A stretch of 10,305 nt of DNA from Entrophospora sp. SA101. Lineage: Eukaryota; Glomeromycota; Glomeromycetes; Entrophosporales; Entrophosporaceae. A model generated the notes under the pieces. It ran no database searches and had not been told where the DNA came from. It saw only the letters and a list, made by a program, of their open reading frames with translations. Shown one piece after another: positions 1 to 8,500 of this stretch. The stretch's first letter is position 1, and the number at the start of each line of letters is the position of its first letter. Where the stretch lies: NCBI GenBank assembly GCA_958430865.1, contig CAUDNR010004508.1, forward strand, positions 1 through 10,305, in the 5' to 3' direction. Both the position numbers and the translations under genes were made by a program.

Positions 1-1
1 T

Positions 2-1497
2 TCGGAAACAATTCGGAGTACAACCACTAATCCGAAATATTTCGGAAATCAAAAAATAGTTACAGCTAACAACTTTAATTATGATGTTGGCGAGCATTAT
101 GAGTAAGTGTTTATCATAAGGATGGTGGTGGTGGTTATCGCCCGCCACTCGTCGTCACTCTAGTTATTTATTTTATTTATTTGCTTATTTATTTATTTAT
201 TATTATATTAGTAAATCTCAACTTTTACCACCAAAGTATGATTTGATTTTTAACGAGTATGTCGATGAATTTAGTAAATATCACATCAGAAGGAAACAGT
301 TGGCACTTTTCCCAAATATGCCCCTTGAAATATTCTTCCAGGTTTGTGAAGATTTACCACCATCTGATTTGTTGGCACTGATGTAAACGTGTTCAAGATT
401 CCATTATATCTTAATGGATGATGGAAACCAACAAATTTGGAAAAAAGCAAGAACAGCTTATTTTGAAGGACTGCAACGACCTCCCCCACAAAAATGGACT
501 GAATTACAGTATATTAGATTCTTCCTTGATTCATCTCGATCCTGCACATTTTGTGGTTTTATTAGATCAACTCAAATACATTGGCAGTTTCATGTAAGAT
601 GCTGTACTAAATGTTACTGTGAAAGAACCATTATAAGAGAGTAAGTAATTATATAAAGTTTAATTGATTAAATAATCATATTTATTCATTTATTTATTTA
701 ACAATTTCAGAGAAAAGACTATTAGAGGTGATGATTTCTTTATAGGATTACCTTATTTATTTAAGAAAAGTATAGAGGAGGTACATTTCTGGCGAAAAGA
801 TATTATTGAGAAAGATTATTATGTTAGAGAGCATGGATTTGAAACTTATGATGAGGAAGGTAAAAAACTGCTTGAGGTTCAAAAAAAATTCATGGAAGAA
901 TGTGAGGATCGCAATAAAGAATGCAGTTTGTATATGAAAAAATCAAAAATATTTATTGAGGAAATCAACAAACTTGTTGATAAAATTATTGAGGAGGGGA
1001 AATTAACATTAAAATACAGATCTCATGATATCCGATATTGTTTCGCTTCATACAAAAGAGCAATTTTCCATTTTGCTGAGGTTAAGGAACAACCTTCAAA
1101 AGAATACTGGGAAAGATTAAAAAATCAAATAATCTATGAAGCAGAAAAGCCACACCGACAGAGACTTATATTGGAATACTTGTTAAAAAATTGGCCTTGC
1201 CTTGGACCTAATAAACAAGTTGCTAAAACATTCTCTGAAAAGATAGCTAATCCTCTCAGATACTCTAAAGTTGATCTTTATATGATTCTTCAAAATTGTC
1301 ATAGTTATAGGGACCCACCAATATATCAAGGTGATGCCTACACTATTTATTCCGAGAGTTACCTTAAAGATCAAGTAGTACCAGTGTTAGAAGAAGAGGC
1401 AAAAAAGCTAAATTTATTTGGTGATTATGATAAATGCAAACATAGTAGATCTATTGAACACAAAAGAAAACTTTTGGTTTATGAAATTGATTATTAG
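2..1497 (+). pseudogene. F-box / zinc-knuckle-like protein, 5'-partial, one in-frame stop
   Basis: Three exons join in one frame: 2-102 (open to the window edge, no start seen), 212-640 and 711-1497 (stop TAG). The introns are 103-211 (GTAAGT...TTAG) and 641-710 (GTAAGT...CAG), both phase 2. The product is 438 codons from the window edge. Residues about 68-115 form an F-box (MPLEIFFQVCEDLPPSDLLAL, then the CSRFHYIL helix). Two Cys pairs follow (C145/C148 and C165/C168), suggesting a small zinc-binding fold. The rest is a charged, helical C-terminal region I do not recognise. F-box proteins are usually Skp1-binding substrate adaptors of SCF ubiquitin ligases; the substrate here is unknown. Codon 92 (TAA, 384-386) stops the frame inside the F-box where Lys (AAA) would fit, yet the frame stays open and protein-like for 346 further codons. 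It is therefore a very young pseudogene, a sequencing error, or a gene using the downstream ATG at 414. Confidence 0.75.
384..386 (+). other. Premature TAA codon inside the F-box
   Basis: The reading frame of the F-box (ATG 318-320, ...LLALM) meets TAA at 384-386 and then continues with TCSRFHYIL, the normal second half of the motif. A single A-to-T change from AAA (Lys) would explain it. GTAAAC at 383-388 could mimic a splice donor, but the coding frame resumes immediately, leaving no room for an intron. Confidence 0.75.
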
Positions 1498-1670
1498 TTC
1501 AAGGTCTTTTTTTTTATGTCTATTACCATCATTAATTCCTTCTGAAGTCTATCAGAATGAATGGAGATCTGTTAAATCTTATATATTATAAAAAAATTAC
1601 TCGTGTGTAAAAAAAAAATTAGTATTTTTATTATTATTAGAACAAATAATGCATAATATGTATATATATA
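1498..1670. other. A+T-rich 3' flank of the F-box gene
   Basis: Non-coding sequence between the F-box stop codon and the transposon. It holds A and T runs and a short (TA)n tract (1661-1670) that served as the TA insertion target. I see no convincing AATAAA polyadenylation signal or other gene in it. Confidence 0.5.
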
Positions 1671-1866
1671 CAGTACTTACCCAAAAGTTTCGGACCCTCT
1701 AAGTTCATTAATTACGCAAAATACTACATAACATTTACACAAAAAATTTATATTTATTTATAGCTTAGATTTTCGAGAAACTATATATAAAATTCCAGGC
1801 TTTTAGCACTGATAGATCTCAAATAATAATAAATAAAAAATTTCTGATTAATTTTCGAAAATAAAA
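1671..1866 (+). repeat. Left terminal inverted repeat of the Tc1-type element (196 bp)
   Basis: Reading inwards, this matches the reverse complement of 3134-3329 except for two T/C differences, at 1698 and in the TTTCTG/TTCCTG stretch near 1843. Similarity stops after 1866, where the two sides diverge. Confidence 0.93.
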
Positions 1867-2041
1867 GATCTTGACAAGTGATTTTTTAACAATTGCACCA
1901 AAATCTATATAGAAATGTGTTTTGAAATTTTTATATGTGATAGTCTAAGATCATTGGAATCTCAAAAAAAAACAAAAAAATTTTTTTTTCTACGTAATTC
2001 TATTATCTTTTTTTTTTGATAAATTTTTAAACAACACGAAA

Positions 2042-3068
2042 ATGACTAATTTAACTGAAGCTGATCGTGGTCAAATTATTGGTCTTTATAAAGGTAATAC
2101 TTCAAAAACAAAAATTAGTAAAATCCTTGGCTTTTCTAAAACCACAGTTATTCGAACTATACAAAGTTATGAAGAAAGAGGGGATGTTAAAAACTTGCCT
2201 TGAAGTGGCCGACCAAAAATACTAAATAGTGATCATCAAAAATTATTGAAAAAAATTGCCATGAAAAATAACCACAAAACAGCTAAAGTAATAAAAAATC
2301 AACTCAATCAAAAAACTGGTTTGAAAGTTTCAATAAACACAGTCAGAAGAGGCTTGCATGATCTCAATATTTTTTCCTGTGTTCCAGCATCTAAATCTCT
2401 TATTAGTGAAGAACAAAGACAAAATCGTTTGAATTGGTGCTTAAAAAGAAAAGATTGGAGTATAAGAAAATGGAAAAATGTAATATGGAGCGATGAAAGT
2501 AGGTTTACTTTGTTTAGGAATGATGGCCCAGGTCATGTCTGGAGAATACCTGGAACAAGATACAATATCGAGAATCTGAGACCCACAGTCAAACATGGAG
2601 GCGGTGGTGTAATGTTTTGGGGCTGTTTTTCTGGAAAAAGGATTAGGACCACTAGTAAAAGTTGATGGAAAAATGAACCAGCATGATTACATCAAAATAC
2701 TCCAATCTTATTTGCTACCATTAATAAACAATGACTTTAATAATAGAGGTTATCTGTTCCAAGATGACAATGCGCCAGTTCATACTGCTAAAAAAGTTAA
2801 GGAATGGTTAAAAACAAATGAAATAAAAATTTTGGAAAATTGGCCAAGCCAGTCTCCTGATCTAAATCCAATTGAACATTTGTGGAATGAATTGGAAACT
2901 CGTATTCGAAAAAAAACAAAACCAGCAAAAAATTTAAAAGAATTAGAGGCTGCTTTAGTTGAAGAATGGAATAAAATTCCAGATGATGTTTACTTAAAAT
3001 TAGTTGAAGGTATGCCTCGTAGAATTGAAGCATGCATTGCAAGTAATGGATGGCCTACCAAATATTAA
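2042..3068 (+). pseudogene. Tc1-family transposase, broken by nonsense and frameshift
   Basis: A cut-and-paste transposase that would bind the inverted repeats and excise the element. ATG at 2042 opens a helix-turn-helix region (NLTEADRGQIIGLY, then SKTTVIRTI). TGA at 2201-2203 replaces the Arg expected before the SGRPK linker (CGA to TGA would do it). The same frame resumes through to WSDESRF, the first catalytic Asp, and MFWGCFSG. An extra A in the run at 2635-2639 then shifts the frame. The second half (from about 2640, ending at 3068) holds FQDDNAPVHTA with the second Asp and WPSQSPDLNPIEHLW with the catalytic Glu. I count 35 residues between those two acids, against 34 in classical Tc1. 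About 340 residues would be normal length for the family. Two independent lesions make this copy inactive. Confidence 0.93.
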
Positions 3069-3133
3069 ATTTTAAATGTGTATATTTAAATGTTGATGTT
3101 GAAAAAATCCGTCAAAAAATTGATCTTCAAAAT

Positions 3134-3329
3134 TTTTATTTTCGAAAATTAATCAGGAATTTTTTATTTATTATTATTTGAGATCTATCAGTGCTAAAAG
3201 CCTGGAATTTTATATATAGTTTCTCGAAAATCTAAGCTATAAATAAATATAAATTTTTTGTGTAAATGTTATGTAGTATTTTGCGTAATTAATGAACTTA
3301 GGGGGTCCGAAACTTTTGGGTAAGTACTG
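3134..3329 (-). repeat. Right terminal inverted repeat of the Tc1-type element (196 bp)
   Basis: Reverse-complement partner of 1671-1866. The outermost bases CAGTACTTACCCAAAAG are identical at both ends, and the flanking TA at 3330-3331 merges into a (TA)n microsatellite. Confidence 0.93.
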
Positions 3330-3527
3330 TATATATATATATATATATATTAATTAAATTATAAATAAAAAATTAAATTTCCTTTTGCATGATTTCAATC
3401 CCTTCAATTAATTGGTTTCTCTTGTTATTAATAATAATTCTTTTTTTTATTGCTAATTCATGGAAAAAAATAAATATATGTATAAAAACCATTATATAAA
3501 TAATTTTTAAAAATCATAAGGTTTTCC
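3330..3527. other. (TA)n microsatellite and A+T-rich 3' flank
   Basis: A (TA)n run covers 3330-3351, next to the transposon end, followed by A/T-rich sequence up to the stop codon of the minus-strand gene. On the minus strand, AATAAA occurs at 3451-3446, about 77 nt beyond that stop, and is a candidate polyadenylation signal. No gene is visible. Confidence 0.5.
3446..3451 (-). terminator. Candidate polyadenylation signal AATAAA
   Basis: Minus-strand AATAAA about 77 nt downstream of the stop codon at 3528. The distance suits a fungal 3' UTR, but such hexamers are common by chance in DNA this A+T-rich. Confidence 0.3.
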
Positions 3528-5570
3528 CTATGTTATCAATATAAAATCATCCTCAGTAAAACCTAGATTTTTTAACGATTTCTCAACTACATTTATCATA
3601 CCAGGTTGTCCACAAACAATTATTTTACTGTTAGGATCAAGTTTAGGTTTTTTATTATCATCGGCAGTACTACTATACGTTTCACTAAATTGACTATCAA
3701 TTTCAGAATCACCATTTATATCGACAGGCGATGGACTTTGACTTGAATCAACTAATGCACTATTAAATATATGAGGATTTAATGGTTGTTGTGGTGATAA
3801 AATTGTTGAATAGTGTTGGAACTGTGGTTGTCGATGTTGTTGTGATGATGATGTTCTATAATGTCGACTATAATTATGACTTAAAGCACTTTCGGGATTG
3901 ATTGATGTTCTATAAACATTATTGGCTGGTGATAATATTTTACGAGGTTTTGTATGAATTGGTATTGTTGGTGGTAGATTATTATTATCATTGTCATTAT
4001 TATTTGGAGGAGGAATTGTACTAACTGGTAAATATACTGTATCTGTATTAGTGTTGCTATCGTTAGGATTACTAACTGTTGGTAAATTTGTTGTATTCGT
4101 TGTATTGTTACTATCATTAAATTGCATAATATTTGGCCTCTTATTTTTATTAGTTAATGAGCTAACATATGACAAAGGAGTATCAAGTCGTGATGAACTT
4201 CTACTAACTATTGGTGAATTTGTTGTATTCATTGTATTGTTATCATCAATAAATTGTATAGAATTTGGCTTCTTATTTTTGTCAGTTAATGAAGCAACAT
4301 ATGATAAAGGAGTATTAGTTCGTGATGGACTTCTACTAGCTATTGGTGAATTTGCTGTATTTGTTGTATTGTTATCATCAATAAATTGTACAGAATTTGG
4401 CTTCTTATTTTTATCAGTGGATGAAGCAACATATGATGGATGTTTTTTATATGGTAGTAGACTAGTAGGATTAGTTGAAGAATTTGGACTAGTAGAAGAA
4501 CTTGGTACAGTTATATTATTGTTGTCGTTGATGATTTCATAATCGTTGCTGCTATTGTTATTATTGACAATCAAGTTACTTGCCTTTGAATTTAACCAAT
4601 CTAAAATCATTTCTTGATCAATTTCGCCACTTTCCCCCTTCCAATCTTGAATTTGTTCATCTAGTGCATATGTTATAGTTAGCATACCCCTACTACTCAT
4701 TTCATACTCTTCTAGTTCTATACCATTGATTATATCCTCTATTTTCTTATTACCATATAACAAATGCATTGTTACTTCTTTATTACGCATTGTTGACGCA
4801 TGACTACGTCTCATAGATAATTCCAAATGGTATGTTATCAACTATTTTATTATAATAATAATAAGTATAAGTAATGAAAACAATGAATGTAAATTTTTAC
4901 AATAAAAATCTTACTTGTAACATTGGTGCAATTCCAGTACCACCACAAATCATGTATAATTCTTTCCAATGACCATCATGAGTATTAGGATTAAGTAAAG
5001 AACTTGTTGATGAAGATATAAATGGTATATATTTTTTTGTATATAAACTTGATTTTCTATATAATGATGTTATATCAGCAGCTTGGGATATTGATGATGT
5101 TTCCAAAACTTCTCTATCTCCAACATCAAATGGTCCTCTCACTTGAATCTCGTATCCTTTTAATTGTTCATTCTAAAGCGTAATTATTAAGCAGTCAAAC
5201 AATTAATTAATTAATGACTAATGAATTTTAATAATAGCACTAATTATATAATTATAAATTGTTACAAGGGACTTACCAAATGTCGTGACATTAACCCATC
5301 TGGATACACTTTAACAAAAATACTGAAACTTTGAACAATATTGCCTTCTATTGGTGTGTAACTTCTAATTACCACTTGTCCTTTGATTCTTGATTGCACT
5401 TCAATATAATGTCCTGGCAAGAATTTCAATTTATGATGACGACTTTTATAACCGTCTATATTTTGATGTACTATTGTGAATGTGAATTTCATCACTGGAA
5501 ATTCTTTATTGGCATTTACAGGTACTTTAGATGTCAATTTGTATCTGCGAAACATTATTCTAAATGCTGT
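3528..5570 (-). other. Domain: FNR-type FAD and NAD(P)-binding reductase with long insert
   Basis: Residues about 1120-1740, exons 10-12. The FAD part has FLPGHYIEV (1169-1177), the flavin motif RSYTP (1188-1192) and PDGLMSRHL (1209-1217, phosphate contact). The nucleotide part has ICGGTGIAPMLQ (1292-1303), LLYGNKKIEDI and, at the extreme C-terminus, CGQPGM (1713-1718), close to the CGPPGM of nitrate and cytochrome b5 reductases. NADH versus NADPH cannot be decided by eye. Between the helix ending near residue 1389 and the last strand near 1708, the compact fold is interrupted by about 315 low-complexity residues. The motifs on both sides are intact, so the insert probably loops out without destroying the domain. 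Confidence 0.88.
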
Positions 5571-8500
5571 GTCTTGTTTAGCAATTTCCTCGTCACTTAA
5601 TCCTCCATCAGCTACATCTGTTGGTTCAAATATTGGTGCAGATGATAACTCAACATCTGAGCTATTTTTTAATTTTGCCACAACCATTGTTGCTATTTTT
5701 TTGATTGCAAATAAACTATGTGGGTGAATAGCCAAAGGTGCCTTTAAAAAATATTTAATATTCATATCATCAACAACTTGTGCAACTGAATTTTTTTGAG
5801 TTGTGTATTTCTTGGTTCTCTCATGTAAAATATTTGTATATTGCCCTAAAACTGATTCATTTGCTGTTGAATTTCCAGTGCTTTTTATTTCTGGTAAATC
5901 AATATGCTCAATAATCTCTTTACCTTTATAACCAAAAAAATCATTTGTTATGTCTGTTCCAATGACACTCTCAAGAATTTTTGCTCCACCAGGATGTACC
6001 CTAATCCATTTTCTCATATTAACAATAAACCCATCACAAACTACTAAATATGCTCCACGTTGAACACGTTCATTAACTTCTCTCCATGTAAATTCTGGTA
6101 ATTTATCAAGATCTTTGGTAATATGCAATGAAAGAATGGATTTTTTTTCTTTTTCAAAATTCAACTGGATGTATTTCCATTTCCAAGTTCCTCTCCAATT
6201 CCACCAATATTCACCAAACATAAATGTTACTATCACTACACCAATCCATGCAAGATATGCAATCCTATAATATAATGATTCAACTCCATAAGATAAAGAA
6301 TATGTTTCAATTCCCAAATATACATTTACCCATGCAGATAATATTAAAGAAATTCCAAAAAATCTGTGAATTCTTTTAACAAATCTAGGATACCCCTGAT
6401 TAACTGACACTATTGCCTCTTGACCCCAAATTGATATTAGACCTAATCCAAGTTCAATAAACAACAAAATATATATTGACAGTCCCAACAATGAATGATT
6501 TGTTTTTATACTCAATGTTGCCATAGCTGCTGCACCAAAACCAACAATACAAATACTACCAAGCAATTGTACAAATCGATGTATCTTGATGTAATTATTG
6601 GTGTGTTTGTAATATCTTACAATGTAAATAGAAGCAGGGAATAGAACACTATTATGGAAATGGAAATTAATAATTTTTATGATGTGAAATGTGAGACAAA
6701 TAAATATCTTTAATATTTAATATATATATATATATATATATATAACATCAATATCCTACCACCAACTTAAGAACATTCCAAGTCCATGAGCTAATTTCAC
6801 ATATCTTAGACCATTAGATGGTGATAATAATATATAATTGTAAAAATTAATCTGCATAATTTGACGATTATTTTGATGATATGAAAATACAGAGCTTGTA
6901 GGGTTATAAGCCAAAACATCTAAAAATAAATGGATATTATTGTTATTAGAGAGAAAAACTAGCTTGCAAAATTATCAGTTAACAAATAAAATTACATTTC
7001 ATAAGTCCATTTCTAATTGGTTTTCTTCCACTAGGTTCTAAAGGTCTTGAGAATTCAATAATTGCAAAATTGTCATTGGCAGGGGGAGTGAATTTAATAA
7101 TTTGTAAATCTGAATCATCACCAACATACATAGGAGGGTTGTAACCAGTTGAATCATAATTTGATAAAGATGATATATTTCCATTAGAAATCTAAATAAA
7201 CAAAAATTATGATGTTATATTTTTATGTTTTATGTTTAACTTTACAGCAATTGTTTTTTTAAAAAATAAACTTACAATTCCAACTATAAATTCTGCATTA
7301 CTCATACCATCATCATCAGGATCAAATCCCTATTTTATTATTTAAATAAATAAATATATTTATAATTTTATCACCATCATTGTCATAATCATGACATCAT
7401 CAACTAAATATCCAACTCACCATTCCAAACCATGCATTACCACCTGTAGTAAGTATTTGAACTTGGAAGTTAATATCATTTCCAACAATTTCATAACCAA
7501 CAATATATGCTGTTGGCCATAAAGCAATACGATTAAGGTATTTTAATTGTGTGTCAGCCAATTTCTGTGGTGGCTGGACTGACCAAATACTTTGTGGGAT
7601 TGCTGGTTGAAAAATAGCTGCTAAATTACGCATAATAATATCTCTAAATGTTGTATTTCTAATTATGGCTCTGTCTTCATCAGTAAACAAGCCATTATCT
7701 TTATTCTCCCACCAAAATCTATCTGAATCTCTAATATTCATAAACTGCAAATAAACAAATGATTGAAAAATATTAGATTAATAATAAGTAATAAGTAATA
7801 ATAATAATAAATATAAATTTTTATGTCATTCACCTGAGTGATCATACTAATGTTCATTAATTCACCAAAATTTGATCCATTCAAATGATCTTCAGCCATT
7901 GCTCCAACCAAAGCTTCCAGTTGATCAACTCCATTAGGGTACAATTGTTGTAGATTATCTTGTATTTCTTTAACTGAAGTTATATCTGCCCATGAATCTT
8001 TTTTTTTTAAACCATATGCCTGACGAACATTATTATATAATGAAATTCCTACATATTAATATAAAGTTTTTTTAAAAAATTTTATTTATTTCATATAAAT
8101 ATACACAAATACACACAACACACACATATACAAATCCATACCTCTGTCTCTAGCTCTTAAAACATCAAATGCTGGGAGATCATAAGTGTTTGGATCAGGT
8201 GATTTAACATTTCTTGATGCATCAGAATAATATATATCAACATCTTCTTGACGTTGCATAGACATTGATCTTAACAATCTTGCTGCACCAAATTTTTCTA
8301 GCAAACCCATCTTCATAGTATTTTGCAATGATAATTCCACAATTGTACCATCATAATCATCATGAATTTGATAAAAATCACTCAGCTCACTATGACCATA
8401 TCTGAAAGTTATTGTTGAAAAAAATACATCAATTCCTGGAGTTAGATGTGGATTGTATTTTTGATATGGTGGCAGTGGTTTACCCGTTACAACACCAAGG

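Larger units (their letters stand above)
1671..3329 (+). mobile_element. Tc1/mariner-type DNA transposon, complete ends, dead transposase
   Basis: The 1,659-bp element begins CAGTACTTACCC and ends with its reverse complement. It is bounded by TA on each side (1669-1670 and 3330-3331), the target duplication typical of the Tc1/mariner superfamily. The inverted repeats are 196 bp and match at 194 positions. Between them lies one transposase reading frame (2042-3068) with an N-terminal helix-turn-helix and a DDE catalytic core. The near-identical ends imply recent insertion, but this copy cannot make a full transposase. It could still be mobilised by a relative that recognises the same ends. It sits in the convergent 3' gap between two genes and interrupts neither. 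Confidence 0.93.

Noticed and set aside
31..46. Perfect 16-bp palindrome TCCGAAATATTTCGGA with nearby TTCGGA copies
   Set aside because: It lies within the open coding frame of the F-box gene's upstream exon. Without a partner or flanking structure it cannot be called a binding site or repeat end.
120..210. GGT and TTTA short repeats
   Set aside because: Simple low-complexity sequence inside intron 1 of the F-box gene, with no sign of function.
383..410. GTAAAC at the F-box stop as a splice donor that would remove the stop
   Set aside because: The conserved F-box sequence resumes directly after the stop, and the nearest AG is only about 15 nt away, too short for an intron.
2797..3042. Minus-strand ORF of 81 residues inside the transposon
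   Set aside because: Antisense of the transposase catalytic region, which has clear DDE motifs on the plus strand.
3991..4542. 183-residue plus-strand ORF rich in Leu and Val, looking like a membrane protein
   Set aside because: It is the antisense shadow of the Asn/Ser/Thr-rich repeats in exon 12; its own repeats simply mirror the 132-bp units. The opposite strand has family motifs and phased exons.
5394..5727. Two overlapping plus-strand ORFs of 68 and 83 residues
   Set aside because: Shadows of exon 10 of the fusion gene, which encodes the FAD-binding motif there on the minus strand.
6600..7750. Two adjacent genes (a peroxidase gene, then a b561-reductase gene) instead of one
   Set aside because: Exon 6 carries both the peroxidase C-terminus and the first DOMON strands, and all later introns keep phase. 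No start codon with plausible leader, stop codon or polyadenylation signal separates them.
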